Shown here: positions 35,587 through 47,058 of the stretch, piece after piece | Layout of the letters: every line of letters starts with the position of its first letter | Numbering within the stretch: position 1 is the first letter of the stretch | From: an uncultured Muribaculaceae bacterium | GTDB taxonomy: Bacteria; Bacteroidota; Bacteroidia; Bacteroidales; Muribaculaceae | Direction: 5' to 3' | Length of the DNA stretch: 51,643 nucleotides | NCBI GenBank assembly: GCA_944321715.1 | Contig: CALUMJ010000014.1 | Location: forward strand, 1 to 51,643 | Position numbers and translations under genes: made by a program | Notes under the pieces: model-generated | The model's input: only the letters and a program-made list of their open reading frames with translations | Databases searched by the model: none | What the model was told of the DNA's origin: nothing

Positions 35587-36673
35587 AGAATTGACCGAAG
35601 CCGATGTCCGCGAGCCTTACCGCCGCCGCATGGTGGTGATGAAGTTTGTCACGCACTTCATAGTGCTGGTGATAATCTTCATTTTGCCCGAGGTGCTGCT
35701 CTCGTGGGGGCGCAGCATGCCCAAGTTTGTGTATGTGCACACGTTGGGCTACATTTTGGTGTTCTATCTTAATTATTATTTGTTAATAGATAGATTTTTA
35801 TTTAAACGTAATCGCAAATGGCTGTATTTTGTATCAAATTTATCTTTTGTATTTTGCTATTTATTTATTATCTTTGGGGTGCATTGTATGTATCCCCCGG
35901 TTTCGCCTCCTGGCACCGACGCACATTTGATGTTGCCCGAAGATTGGTACAAGAGGGGTATCATGAACCTGTTTTCGCGAGATTTTGTGATGATGGTGTT
36001 GTCGATAGGTACCAGTGTCGCACTGAAATTGAGCGAGAAATGGATGGGATGGCAGCAGCGCGAGCAACAGATGGCCGCGGAGCAGAAAGAGATGGAATTG
36101 AAGAACTTGAAGAACCAGCTAAACCCGCACTTCTTGTTCAACACGCTTAACAACATATATGCACTGATAGGCATAAGCCCAGAGCGTGCGCAATATGCGG
36201 TGCATGAACTCAGCCAGTTGTTGCGCTATGTGTTGTATGACAACGACAAGAACGTTCCGCTCGACAAGGAGATGCTGTTTGTGAAAAATTACATTGAGCT
36301 GATGCGCCTGAGGCTAAACAGCAACATGGTCACACTCAATGTTGACATACAGGAAACGCGTGGAGTGGGATTGATGATAGCCCCGTTGCTGTTTGTGTCG
36401 TTGGTCGAGAATGCATTCAAGCACGGAGTGTCGGCAAGCAGCAAGTCGCTGATAGATATCAGTATAACTGTGAACAATGGTATTGTTGTCTGCAAGGTCG
36501 TTAATAGTTATTTTCCCAAAGACGAGGGTGACCGCAGCGGCAAGGGTATAGGCCTAGTCAACCTGAGGCGGCAATTGTCGATACTGTATAACGGCAGGCA
36601 CACATTGACACAAAAGGTGGAAGACGGCCTTTACAAAACTTGTCTTGAGATAAATTTACAAGAAAACGCCTAA
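35579..36673 (+). CDS. LytS-type sensor histidine kinase of the efflux operon
   Basis: A 364-residue kinase with four predicted N-terminal helices (about 20-155) and a His_kinase domain: NQLNPHFLFNTLNNIYALIG with the phospho-accepting His, VENAFKHGVSASS (N-box) and GKGIGLVNLRRQL (G-box). The membrane segment shows a locally high AT content, due to hydrophobic codons. The start is set by overlap with the permease stop; the first ATG of the overlap is used. Its partner is the LytTR regulator 14 bases downstream. Confidence 0.93.
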   Translation: MNKELTEADVREPYRRRMVVMKFVTHFIVLVIIFILPEVLLSWGRSMPKFVYVHTLGYILVFYLNYYLLIDRFLFKRNRKWLYFVSNLSFVFCYLFIIFGVHCMYPPVSPPGTDAHLMLPEDWYKRGIMNLFSRDFVMMVLSIGTSVALKLSEKWMGWQQREQQMAAEQKEMELKNLKNQLNPHFLFNTLNNIYALIGISPERAQYAVHELSQLLRYVLYDNDKNVPLDKEMLFVKNYIELMRLRLNSNMVTLNVDIQETRGVGLMIAPLLFVSLVENAFKHGVSASSKSLIDISITVNNGIVVCKVVNSYFPKDEGDRSGKGIGLVNLRRQLSILYNGRHTLTQKVEDGLYKTCLEINLQENA

Positions 36674-36687
36674 TAAAAAATTTAACG

Positions 36688-37428
36688 ATGAGGAGAATTA
36701 GATGTTGCGTTATCGATGACGAGCCGTTGGCCTTGGAATTGATAAAAAGCTATGTGGAACGCACACCATTCTTGGAGCTTGTGAATGCATTCCCTTCGGC
36801 ATCTGCTGCCATTAAGACCATAATAGAAGAGGATATCGACCTTGTGTTCCTTGATATTCAAATGTCGGAACTCAATGGTACAGAATTTGCTAAGGTAGTC
36901 CCGCCACATTGCAAGGTGATATTTGTGACTGCGTTTGACAAATATGCCGTTGAAGCATTCCGTGTCGGCGCACTCGATTATTTGCTCAAGCCGGTGAATT
37001 ATTCAGAGTTTATCGAATCGGCCAACCGCGCCATGCGATGGTTTGTCATCGAAGAAAGGGCAAATAGCAACCAAGGCAGCGGACTTGAAAGCATCATAGT
37101 GAAGAGCGAGTATAAACTCATACAAATCCCTGTCGATGACATATTGTATATCGAGGGGCTTAAGGATTACGTGAAGATTTACCTTGAGAGCACTGGCACG
37201 AGCGTGATGTCGCTCATGAGCCTGAAAACGTTTGAAACCGGGCTGCCGCTGTCGCGATTCATGAGAATACATCGTTCGTATATCGTGCAGGTGTCAAAGA
37301 TAAGGCTCATCGAGCGCAACCGCATCGTATTCGGGAAAGAATATATACCCATATCCGACACTTACAAAAGTGCGTTCAATGAGTATATAACGAAACATAT
37401 ATTATCTCCAATCAAAATAGAGGAATAA
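36688..37428 (+). CDS. LytTR-family response regulator
   Basis: A 246-residue regulator. Receiver domain with DDEP near the start and acceptor Asp56 (LVFLDIQMSELNG), then a LytTR DNA-binding domain from about 140 (VKSEYKLIQIPVDDILYIEGLKDYVKIYL, FMRIHRSYIVQVSKI, YIPISDTYKSAF). Because it is in the operon of the pump it probably controls that pump. A strong terminator follows at 37535. Confidence 0.94.
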   Translation: MRRIRCCVIDDEPLALELIKSYVERTPFLELVNAFPSASAAIKTIIEEDIDLVFLDIQMSELNGTEFAKVVPPHCKVIFVTAFDKYAVEAFRVGALDYLLKPVNYSEFIESANRAMRWFVIEERANSNQGSGLESIIVKSEYKLIQIPVDDILYIEGLKDYVKIYLESTGTSVMSLMSLKTFETGLPLSRFMRIHRSYIVQVSKIRLIERNRIVFGKEYIPISDTYKSAFNEYITKHILSPIKIEE

Positions 37429-37534
37429 ACGGAGTAAATATGCCAATGCAAAATGTCAAAAACAAGATTATTCATCGTGGACTGATGAGGGATAATCTCA
37501 AAGAAGCACTCTAATTGAAGTTGATTCATTGGTG

Positions 37535-37568
37535 GGTGGCTGTCGTGATGACAGTCGCCCATTTTTTT
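37535..37568 (+). terminator. Terminator of the efflux/two-component operon
   Basis: GGGTGGCTGTC and GACAGTCGCCC form an 11-bp stem (two wobble pairs) with a GTGAT loop, followed by ATTTTTTT. Confidence 0.85.
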
Positions 37569-37643
37569 CGGCATTTCGAGCGGTATCGTTGGCAAATATG
37601 TATATTTTTGCATGGTATAAAATATGTAGCGGTTATAAAATTT

Positions 37644-38081
37644 ATGGAGAACGAAGACGAAAAATTCATGCGCATGGCCCTTGGCGAAGCTCGTATTGCA
37701 GCCTCGCAAGACGAGGTGCCGATAGGGGCTGTGGTCGTGTGCGGCGGTCAGGTCATAGCACGCGCGCACAATATGACCGAGGCTCTAATCGACCCAACGG
37801 CTCATGCCGAGATGCAAGCCATCACGTCGGCAACAAGTAACCTTGGCGGCAAGTATCTAACTGATTGCACTATTTATGTCACCGTGGAACCGTGCTTGAT
37901 GTGTGCCGGTGCCATAGCTTGGAGCCAAATGGGCAGGGTGGTGTATGGCGCAGCCGACGACAAGCGTGGCTACCATGTGTATTGTGATGCGCCTTTCCAC
38001 AAGCGCACGCAAGTGGCGACAGGTGTGCTTGCCGATGAATGCGCGGCCTTGATAACCGATTTTTTCCGCCGCAAGCGGTAA
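37644..38081 (+). CDS. tadA: tRNA adenosine(34) deaminase
   Basis: A 145-residue zinc deaminase with the catalytic HAEMQAI (His-Ala-Glu) and PCLMCAGA (Cys-x-x-Cys) motifs and the TadA-like context HNMTEALIDPTAHAE. It converts adenosine to inosine at the wobble position of tRNA-Arg(ACG). The first Met after the upstream TATATTTTTG box (about 37598) is MENEDEKFM at 37644, which gives normal family length; longer readings cross the terminator at 37535. Confidence 0.92.
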   Translation: MENEDEKFMRMALGEARIAASQDEVPIGAVVVCGGQVIARAHNMTEALIDPTAHAEMQAITSATSNLGGKYLTDCTIYVTVEPCLMCAGAIAWSQMGRVVYGAADDKRGYHVYCDAPFHKRTQVATGVLADECAALITDFFRRKR

Positions 38082-38139
38082 CAGATGCCGTCATGAGGCT
38101 TCTGGTGCAGTGGCGGTAATTCTTTATTGTTGACATGTG

Positions 38140-38169
38140 TTGTAATTACAGGGAAATTTTGTATTTTTG
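38140..38169 (+). promoter_or_regulatory. Promoter of the thiamin operon
   Basis: TTG (38140-38142), 19 bases, then TATTTTTG (38162-38169) match the Bacteroidales consensus and end a few bases before the TPP riboswitch. Confidence 0.75.
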
Positions 38170-38174
38170 CGCAT

Positions 38175-38252
38175 GACAAGGGGGTGCCTGCGTGGCTGAG
38201 ATTATACCCTATGAACCTGAACCAGGTAATTCTGGCGTAGGAATTGTTTATT
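38175..38252 (+). promoter_or_regulatory. TPP riboswitch (THI element)
   Basis: The conserved blocks of the thiamin pyrophosphate aptamer are all visible in order: GGGGTGCC, GGCTGAGA followed by TATACCC, TGAACCTGA, CAGGTAAT and CTGGCGTAGGAA. The outer stem GACAAGGGG would close with downstream sequence ending near 38252. The switch sits between the promoter and thiD, so the following biosynthetic genes are repressed by TPP. Confidence 0.95.
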
Positions 38253-38315
38253 TCCGTTTATATAATTCCAATCACGTTTTGTTTCCCCGTGTCCATTTTT
38301 TAAATTTGTTTTGGA

Positions 38316-39140
38316 ATGGAAAGATACCATACTGTGCTTTCAATAGCGGGGTCGGATTGCAGCGGCGGTGCTGGCATACAGGCCGATATGAAAACATGTT
38401 CGGCATTGGGAACGTATGCCATGAGTGTCATTGCTGCAATCACGGCACAGAACACGCAGGGCGTAAGAGGCATAATGGATGCATCGCCACAAATAGTGGA
38501 GCAGCAAATTGATGCGGTGTTTGAGGATATAGTGCCAGATGCCGTGAAAATAGGAATGCTGTCGAATAGTGCGATTGTCGAAGTCGTGGCTCGGCGACTT
38601 GCACATTATGCGCCACGCTGCGTAATTCTCGATCCTGTGATGGTTTCTACCTCTGGTTGCAAATTAATCGCTGACGAGGCTATTGGAATGCTTATGTCGA
38701 AGCTTGTGCCGATAGTGACACTCGTGACGCCAAATAGATATGAAGCCCAGCTTATGGCCGGGATGCATATCGAAACCATCGAGGATATTCGCCATGCAGC
38801 CATGAACATATTGGATATGGGTGCGAAGGCTGTATTGATAAAAGGTGGCCATTTCGATGATGAAAACATGACCGACTATCTGTTTACGTCGGCTGGAGAT
38901 TGCGAGGAATACAAGTCACACTTCATTGCTACTGCGAATACCCACGGCACAGGTTGCACTTATTCGTCGGCAATAGCATCGTTCATCGCGCTGGGATATG
39001 ACCTTAAAACCTCGATAGCACGAGCCAAGGAGTATCTCACTGAAGCTTTGACAGCTGGCGCAAATGTCGCCATCGGCCGCGGCCACGGCCCGGTAAATCA
39101 TTTTTATGCACCATTATCATTAAAAACATATAAGTCATGA
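38316..39140 (+). CDS. thiD: Hydroxymethylpyrimidine/phosphomethylpyrimidine kinase
   Basis: A 274-residue ribokinase-fold enzyme phosphorylating HMP and HMP-P. Motifs: LSIAGSDCSGGAGIQADMKT (substrate site), DAVKIGMLSN, VILDPVMVST, VTPNRYEAQLM, LIKGGH and NTHGTGCTYSSAIAS (anion hole and catalytic Cys/Asp region). First gene after the TPP riboswitch; its stop overlaps the thiS start by 4 bases. Confidence 0.95.
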   Translation: MERYHTVLSIAGSDCSGGAGIQADMKTCSALGTYAMSVIAAITAQNTQGVRGIMDASPQIVEQQIDAVFEDIVPDAVKIGMLSNSAIVEVVARRLAHYAPRCVILDPVMVSTSGCKLIADEAIGMLMSKLVPIVTLVTPNRYEAQLMAGMHIETIEDIRHAAMNILDMGAKAVLIKGGHFDDENMTDYLFTSAGDCEEYKSHFIATANTHGTGCTYSSAIASFIALGYDLKTSIARAKEYLTEALTAGANVAIGRGHGPVNHFYAPLSLKTYKS

Positions 39141-39340
39141 CAGTTTATGTAAACAACAAGGAATACTGTTTTGCCGATGGAGTTACCATAGCCGATGCCA
39201 TAGTGCAAATAGACGGCATTCCGACTTCGGGCATTGCGATTGCTCTGAACAATGAAGTGGTTCCAAATACATTGTGGAACGAAACTCATTTGTCCGATGG
39301 CGACAAGTTGACCATTATCAAGGCTTTTTATGGCGGCTAA
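39137..39340 (+). CDS. thiS: Sulfur carrier protein ThiS
   Basis: A 67-residue beta-grasp protein ending in the Gly-Gly required for adenylation and thiocarboxylate formation (LTIIKAFYGG). It carries sulfur for thiazole synthesis. Note that no thiF, which adenylates ThiS, is found in this operon. Confidence 0.95.
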   Translation: MTVYVNNKEYCFADGVTIADAIVQIDGIPTSGIAIALNNEVVPNTLWNETHLSDGDKLTIIKAFYGG

Positions 39341-39347
39341 TGCGACG

Positions 39348-39953
39348 ATGAAACTAATTGCCATCACCCCCGAATTGCCGCATGACCGCGAAGTGGAGTT
39401 TATCACACTAATCCTTGAATCGGGATTTGACTATGTGCATGTGCGCAAGCCCGATTTTGATTTGCAGCAAATGCGCCATTTCATCGAGAAAATTCCGCAG
39501 CTGTATCATGACAGGTTGAAGTTGCACAGCCATTTTGAGCTTGCGGCAGAGTACCGCGTGGCTGGGTTGCATCTAAACCGTCGTGCCTGCACAGTGCCGT
39601 CGTGCCTGCCCGATGGGTTGCGACTGAGCCGCTCGTGTCACACAGCAAATGAGTTGGTGGAACTTAGCCGATATGAATATGTGTTTTTAAGCCCCATTTT
39701 CGACAGTATCTCGAAACGTGGATATGCGAGCCGCTTTTCGCAAGGCGATTTAATCGAGATATTCAAGCACTTGGATACTGCAAGTCGGATAGTGGCCCTT
39801 GGCGGTATCATGCCTGGACATCTGGTTCAACTGTCACATTTGGGCTTCGTCGGCGCAGCATTTTTGGGTTACTTGTTCAATAGCAAGGGGGCAGACGAAT
39901 TAAAACAAAAGTTGACAATCATTCATAATACGATAAAATGTTACAATTTATAA
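39348..39953 (+). CDS. ThiE/TenI-like thiamin phosphate synthase family protein
   Basis: A 201-residue protein of the ThiE/TenI barrel family: FDYVHVRKPDFDLQQMRHFI, HSHFELAAEYRVAGLHLNRRA, LSRSCHTANELVELSRYEYVFLSPIFDS and ALGGIMPGHLVQL. The substrate-binding residues differ from the true ThiE just downstream (VHVRKPD instead of VQLRMK), which fits TenI (thiazole tautomerase-like) better. The ATG at 39330 also lies in frame but overlaps thiS; the ATG at 39348 gives MKLIAITPE, the usual start. Confidence 0.85.
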   Translation: MKLIAITPELPHDREVEFITLILESGFDYVHVRKPDFDLQQMRHFIEKIPQLYHDRLKLHSHFELAAEYRVAGLHLNRRACTVPSCLPDGLRLSRSCHTANELVELSRYEYVFLSPIFDSISKRGYASRFSQGDLIEIFKHLDTASRIVALGGIMPGHLVQLSHLGFVGAAFLGYLFNSKGADELKQKLTIIHNTIKCYNL

Positions 39954-40585
39954 CCAATTCGGCTATCCCGACGGTAGCCATTGACCAAGCCGTGTCGGCA
40001 ATGGAAGGCGGCTGCAAATGGGTACAGCTGCGCATGAAGAATGTTGGCCGCGACGTGGTTGTCGCTACAGCAAGGGAACTGAAGCCATTGTGTGCCCAGC
40101 GCGAATGTATCCTGATTATCGATGATTATGTCGATATTGCGAAGGAACTGCAATTAGATGGTGTACACTTGGGCAAAAACGATATGTCGCCGTCGCAGGC
40201 TCGTGTGATACTTGGCATGGGCGCAATAATCGGGGCAACGGCCAATACATTTGATGACATTTGCCACCTTGCGGTGCAAGATATTGATTATATCGGTCTT
40301 GGCCCATATCGCTTTACCAAGACAAAGGCAAATCTCAGCCCTATTATAGGACTTGACGGCTATGCGGCGATTATAGCAGAATGCCGGAAGAACAAGATTT
40401 TCATACCGACGGTCGCTATTGGAGGTATCGAGTATGACGACATTGCAAGTTTAATGGAAACAGGAGTCAACGGTGTGGCTGTTTCGGGAGCAATCATTGG
40501 GGCATCAAATCCTGCTGCCGAAACTCGTCGCATGATTGACTTATTGCAGAAAATAGTCGATAAACGCTTGAACAAACAACAATAA
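39938..40585 (+). CDS. thiE: Thiamin phosphate synthase
   Basis: A 215-residue ThiE barrel: MEGGCKWVQLRMKN, LIIDDYVDIAKELQLDGVHLGKNDM, IIGATANTFDDI, DYIGLGPYRFTKTKANLSP and VAIGGIEYDDI. It joins HMP-PP and thiazole phosphate into thiamin phosphate. Overlaps the preceding ThiE/TenI-like gene by 16 bases. Confidence 0.93.
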   Translation: MLQFITNSAIPTVAIDQAVSAMEGGCKWVQLRMKNVGRDVVVATARELKPLCAQRECILIIDDYVDIAKELQLDGVHLGKNDMSPSQARVILGMGAIIGATANTFDDICHLAVQDIDYIGLGPYRFTKTKANLSPIIGLDGYAAIIAECRKNKIFIPTVAIGGIEYDDIASLMETGVNGVAVSGAIIGASNPAAETRRMIDLLQKIVDKRLNKQQ

Positions 40586-40594
40586 TAAGGATAT

Positions 40595-41365
40595 ATGGAT
40601 AAATTGAAAATTGGAGATAGGGAATTTTCGTCGCGCCTTTTCGTGGGAACAGGCAAATTCTCTTCAAACGAATTGATGGAGCAATCCATCATAGCTTCGG
40701 GGTCGGAAATGATTACCGTGGCAATGAAACGCATCAACATGGACAATGACGCCGATGACGAGATGCTTAAGCATATCAACCGCGACGCAGTGCAATTCTT
40801 GCCAAATACGTCGGGTGTGCGCAATGCCGAGGAGGCTGTATTTGCCGCAAAATTGGCACGTGAATGTTTCGGCACTAATTTCATCAAACTCGAAATACAC
40901 CCAAATCCAAAATACTTGTTGCCCGACCCCATAGAAACGCTGAAAGCTACCGAGGAACTGGCAAAGTTAGGATTCACGGTGCTACCTTACATACAGGCCG
41001 ACCCTGTGTTGTGCAAGCGGTTAGAAGATGTAGGCACGGCTGCAGTGATGCCGCTCGGTGCGCCGATTGGCACGAACAAAGGGCTTAAAACTCGCGACTT
41101 GGTCGAAATCATCATTGCCGAGAGCCGTGTGCCTGTGGTGATTGATGCAGGACTCGGCGCACCGTCACATGCCGCCGAAGCCATGGAAATGGGTGCTGAT
41201 GCCGTGCTGGTGAATACTGCGATTGCCATGTCGAAAAATCCCGTTGAAATGGCACGTGCCTTCAAACTCGCGGTAGAGGCCGGCAGGATGGCATATCTTG
41301 CAGGGCTTGGCGTTCAATCCAACTATGCCAATGCCAGCAGTCCATTAACAGCATTTCTTGATTAA
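40595..41365 (+). CDS. thiG: Thiazole synthase ThiG
   Basis: A 256-residue barrel enzyme that builds the thiazole ring from DXP, ThiS thiocarboxylate and dehydroglycine. Motifs: [47 protein letters not shown] (Lys forming the Schiff base with DXP), [13 protein letters not shown] and [30 protein letters not shown]. Nine bases after thiE. Confidence 0.96.
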   Translation: MDKLKIGDREFSSRLFVGTGKFSSNELMEQSIIASGSEMITVAMKRINMDNDADDEMLKHINRDAVQFLPNTSGVRNAEEAVFAAKLARECFGTNFIKLEIHPNPKYLLPDPIETLKATEELAKLGFTVLPYIQADPVLCKRLEDVGTAAVMPLGAPIGTNKGLKTRDLVEIIIAESRVPVVIDAGLGAPSHAAEAMEMGADAVLVNTAIAMSKNPVEMARAFKLAVEAGRMAYLAGLGVQSNYANASSPLTAFLD

Positions 41366-41374
41366 CATTTATAA

Positions 41375-43674
<2,300 letters not shown>

Positions 43675-43682
43675 ATTGATGT

Positions 43683-44792
43683 ATGTTTTCAGAAGAATTA
43701 AGTAAAATCAGTTGGGATGAAACCACCGATAAAATAGCGAGCAAAACACATGTCGATGTGGAAGAAGCCTTGCACAAAGACTTGTTGACAGTCGATGATT
43801 TCATGGCTCTTATATCTCCAGCCGCAGTGCCATACCTTGAACCGATGGCACGGTTGTCGCAATATTATACGCAAGAGCGTTTTGGCAAGGTGATAAGCAT
43901 GTACATACCACTGTACTTGAGCAATGCTTGCACAAACTTCTGCGTGTATTGTGGTTTCCAATATGGCAACAAGTTTGAACGTACAACTCTCACCGAGGAG
44001 CAAATCAAGGCCGAATGTGAAGCAATTCGCCGCCTTGGCCCGTTTGAAAACCTGCTCATTGTCACTGGAGAGTTCCCGGCTGTGGCAGGAGTAGATTATC
44101 TTGAGCGAGCATTGCAGATAGCCCGCCCGTATTTCAACAACCTGACGATAGAGGTGATGCCGCTTAAACAGAAAGATTACGAGCGGCTGACACACTCGGG
44201 ACTGAATGGCTGTGTGTGCTTCCAAGAAACGTACCACCGTGAACGATATAACGTTTACCACCCGCACGGTATGAAGTCGAATTTCGAGTGGAGGCTTAAC
44301 GGCTACGACCGCATGGGGGCAGCCAAGTTGCACAAGATAGGTATGGGTGTGTTGATAGGGCTTGAGGATTGGCGCACCGATATAACCATGATGGCATATC
44401 ACTTGCGATACTTGCAAAAGATATATTGGGAAACACGCTATTCGGTGAATTTTCCACGTATGCGTCCAGCCGAAGGTCATTTCCAGCCCAATGTGGTGAT
44501 GACCGACAAGGAACTTGCACAGGTGACGTTTGCTTTCCGCATTTTCGACCACGATGTTGACATATCTTATTCTACTCGTGAAAGTCCTACTTTCAGGGAG
44601 AACATGATGAAGCTGGGTGTGACATCGATGAGTGCTGGCAGCCGAACCGAGCCGGGTGGCTATGTCAAGGCGCATCAAGCCCTCGAACAATTTGCCGTGA
44701 GCGACGAGCGGTCACCGCAGATGGTGAGCGATGACATTCACCGATTGGGATATGAAGTGGTGTGGAAAGACTGGGATAAGATTTTCGACTGA
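43683..44792 (+). CDS. thiH: 2-iminoacetate (dehydroglycine) synthase ThiH
   Basis: A 369-residue radical SAM enzyme splitting tyrosine into dehydroglycine and p-cresol. The cluster motif CTNFCVYCGF (C-x3-C-x2-C) and LYLSNAC, VTGEFPAVAGVDYLERAL, IEVMPLKQKDYERLTHSGLNG, FQETYHRERY and INFPRMRP-like blocks are typical. Its use of tyrosine (rather than glycine via ThiO) fits an anaerobe. Last gene of the thi operon. Confidence 0.96.
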   Translation: MFSEELSKISWDETTDKIASKTHVDVEEALHKDLLTVDDFMALISPAAVPYLEPMARLSQYYTQERFGKVISMYIPLYLSNACTNFCVYCGFQYGNKFERTTLTEEQIKAECEAIRRLGPFENLLIVTGEFPAVAGVDYLERALQIARPYFNNLTIEVMPLKQKDYERLTHSGLNGCVCFQETYHRERYNVYHPHGMKSNFEWRLNGYDRMGAAKLHKIGMGVLIGLEDWRTDITMMAYHLRYLQKIYWETRYSVNFPRMRPAEGHFQPNVVMTDKELAQVTFAFRIFDHDVDISYSTRESPTFRENMMKLGVTSMSAGSRTEPGGYVKAHQALEQFAVSDERSPQMVSDDIHRLGYEVVWKDWDKIFD

Positions 44793-44797
44793 TATTA

Positions 44798-45472
44798 TTA
44801 CAATATGGGCGTGGCATCGGGCTGCGCCCATATTGTATCGGCGTATGTGGCGAGCGAAATCACGGCATCGGGCATGATGCACGAGATTACTGCTAACTCC
44901 TCGGCAGGTGCAATGGCTGCCGAAGCTCGGTGTGTAATAAATTCGCCATGAGTGGATTGTAATGGCTTGCCAATGGAGTAATGGCCGCTAAGGCTTGCTC
45001 CGCCATGTCCACCGAACAATTTGTAAAGAGCCTCTTTTGCAGTCCACGCTATGGTGTTTGCAACGATGTCGTTTGGCTGAATTTCCGTTAATTCGAGTTG
45101 GTTTAGAAATTTTTCCCGTACACGTAATACACGGCTGCTGCATCGCTCGATGTCAATGCCGATGTTGTGTGAATCGTTATGAGCAATTGCTACCCAGCCG
45201 CCTGTGTGGCTGATGCTGATGTGGCAGTTGTCGATGTTGATGACAGGTGCGCCTGTTGGTGTGTGGCTTAGTGCTGCCTGTTTGCCGAAAATGTGGTGCA
45301 ATAGCAGGGCTTCGGCCAATTTTTCTTTCAACCGCTTTTCGCAACAATCGAGTGGTGGCAATGCTATGCTCGCGCAGCTACATCGTTCCATGAGTGTGGC
45401 AGAGTCTTCGTCGAGCCGCCACAGGTGCAATGTGGTGCCATCGGGGTAATATGTTGGGTGCAAGGGTGGCAT
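44798..45472 (-). CDS. 4'-phosphopantetheinyl transferase superfamily protein
   Basis: A 224-residue PPTase that transfers phosphopantetheine from CoA to carrier proteins. Signature motifs: ISISHTGGWVAIAH, NIGIDIERCSSRV (the Mg-binding D-x-E) and WTAKEALYKLFG. The Met at 45472 (MPPLHPTYY) is chosen; the longer reading to 45682 crosses into the divergent transglycosylase gene and its promoter region. A TAATTTTG-like box on the minus strand near 45481-45490 supports the shorter start. Convergent with thiH. Confidence 0.9.
   Translation of the reverse strand: MPPLHPTYYPDGTTLHLWRLDEDSATLMERCSCASIALPPLDCCEKRLKEKLAEALLLHHIFGKQAALSHTPTGAPVINIDNCHISISHTGGWVAIAHNDSHNIGIDIERCSSRVLRVREKFLNQLELTEIQPNDIVANTIAWTAKEALYKLFGGHGGASLSGHYSIGKPLQSTHGEFITHRASAAIAPAEELAVISCIMPDAVISLATYADTIWAQPDATPIL
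44800..44836. terminator. Hairpin between convergent thiH and PPTase genes
   Basis: ACAATATGGGCG and CGCCCATATTGT form a perfect 12-bp stem with a 13-base loop. It lies 8 bases after thiH and inside the last codons of the PPTase gene. No T-run follows, so a terminator role is uncertain; it may protect both 3' ends. Confidence 0.5.
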
Positions 45473-45569
45473 ATCACACAAAATTACACAAAAAAGCACA
45501 AATATCGTGGCAAAGCGGCGGCTTTGGTGCTTTTTTTGTGTAAGTTTGCGTGGATTAATATTTTCCGAG

Positions 45570-46964
45570 ATGAAAAAAGGTTTATTTGCTTTGTTGTTAG
45601 CGGTTGTGGCAATGGCGGTGTGGTCGTGCAGCCGTAAACCGCATGCGCACTTGACAGTGGCACAACTGCCCGATACGCTCATAGTGGGTACGCTCTACAG
45701 CCCTATATCATATTTCTACTATAAGGAAGACACGATGGGGTATGAATATGAACGAGTGTGTAATTTTGCCGAGGAAAAAGGAATAGCCACTCGTTTTGTC
45801 GTTGCCAACAATATGGATGCCATGATTGCCATGCTTGACTCGGGCATTGTCGATGTGATTGCATACGAAGTGCCAATTACTGCCGAGTTCAGGGAGCGTG
45901 TGCTCAGTTGTGGTACCGAGAATATCACACACCAAATATTGGTGCAGCCACGTAGCGACACTATGATAACCGATGTGACTCAACTTGTGGGGCGTGACGT
46001 GTATGTGGAGAAAAACTCGAAATACGAGGCTCGATTGCGCAACTTGGACGACGAAGTGGGCGGCGGCATCAAGATACACACCATTGACGAGGATTCGCTC
46101 ATAACCGACGACCTGGTGGAAATGGTGGCCGAAGGCAAGTTGCCGCTTACTGTGGTCGATAGCGACATAGCCCGGCTTAACCGTACTTATTATAGCAATA
46201 TAGACATATCGCTCGAAGTGAGCTTCCCACAACGTGCTGCATGGGCGGTGAAGAAGGGAAATCAATGGCTTGCCGACAGTATAACGCAATGGAGCAAGGG
46301 TGAACAGCAGCGTCCGGCTTACAAATTGCTGCTAAAACGCTACTTCGAGTTGAGCAAGATGGGGTTTACCGAGGCCGATGACGTAATGACGGTGGCGATG
46401 GTTTCGGAAAATCTGCGCAAGGGTTTCATTTCGCAATACGATGACCTGTTTCGGCATCATGCCGCCCTGATTGGATGGGATTGGCGCATTTTGGCTGCTC
46501 AAGCTTGGGTGGAGTCGAAGTTCAACAATGATGTCGTGTCGTGGGCTGGTGCGCGAGGATTGATGCAGTTGATGCCTCGCACTGCAAAGGCATACGGTTT
46601 AACGCAAGAAGAAATCACCGACCCCGACAAGAATATTGGTGCTGCCGTGCAGAGTATCCGCGACCTCGACCGTTCACTTTCTAAATACGTCGCCGACCCT
46701 GCAGAACGGCTTAATTTCATCATTGCTGCTTATAATTCGGGCATCGGGCATATATATGATGCCATGGCACTTGCCAGGAAGTATGGCAAGAACCCGGCAG
46801 TGTGGTATGGCAATGTGGAAGAGGCCGTGCTGTGGAAGTCGAACCCCGAGTTTTACAACGACGAAGTGTGCCGGTTCGGTTATTTCAGAGGGAGGCAAAC
46901 GGTGAATTACGTCAGGGAGGTGAACCGCTATTATGCTTTATATAAGTCGCATATAGCAAAATAA
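45570..46964 (+). CDS. MltF-like membrane-bound lytic transglycosylase
   Basis: A 464-residue lipoprotein (signal MKKGLFALLLAVVAMAVWSC, Cys20). Residues about 35-270 are a solute-binding type 3 domain (TLIVGTLYSPISYFYYKED, DVIAYEVPITAEFRERV, LVGRDVYVEKNSKYEARL) and about 295-440 a SLT lytic transglycosylase domain with catalytic Glu in AAQAWVESKFN, then GARGLMQLMPRTAKAYG and FIIAAYNSGIGH. It cuts glycan strands of peptidoglycan. The -7 box TAAGTTTG is at 45541-45548, so the ATG at 45570 is used instead of an upstream one at 45507. Confidence 0.93.
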   Translation: MKKGLFALLLAVVAMAVWSCSRKPHAHLTVAQLPDTLIVGTLYSPISYFYYKEDTMGYEYERVCNFAEEKGIATRFVVANNMDAMIAMLDSGIVDVIAYEVPITAEFRERVLSCGTENITHQILVQPRSDTMITDVTQLVGRDVYVEKNSKYEARLRNLDDEVGGGIKIHTIDEDSLITDDLVEMVAEGKLPLTVVDSDIARLNRTYYSNIDISLEVSFPQRAAWAVKKGNQWLADSITQWSKGEQQRPAYKLLLKRYFELSKMGFTEADDVMTVAMVSENLRKGFISQYDDLFRHHAALIGWDWRILAAQAWVESKFNNDVVSWAGARGLMQLMPRTAKAYGLTQEEITDPDKNIGAAVQSIRDLDRSLSKYVADPAERLNFIIAAYNSGIGHIYDAMALARKYGKNPAVWYGNVEEAVLWKSNPEFYNDEVCRFGYFRGRQTVNYVREVNRYYALYKSHIAK

Positions 46965-46996
46965 TGATTTTTTTGTGTAAAAAATACACTGTATGA

Positions 46997-47028
46997 TTTT
47001 GTAGTGTCGGAATTACGCAGTATATTTG
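46997..47028 (+). promoter_or_regulatory. Promoter of the Nudix gene
   Basis: TTTTG (46997-47001), exactly 19 bases, TATATTTG (47021-47028), 30 bases before the ATG at 47059. A full match to the Bacteroidales consensus. Confidence 0.75.
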
Positions 47029-47058
47029 TGGTGTAATTATTACGGAGAATTTTTATCC

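Noticed and set aside
35770-35880. AT-rich island in the LytS-type kinase as foreign DNA
   Set aside because: The local AT content coincides with membrane helices coded by Ile, Leu, Phe and Tyr codons, and the frame is intact.
43698-44690. Minus-strand reading frame of 330 codons inside thiH
   Set aside because: ThiH is unambiguous on the plus strand; the antisense frame shows no motif and no start signals.
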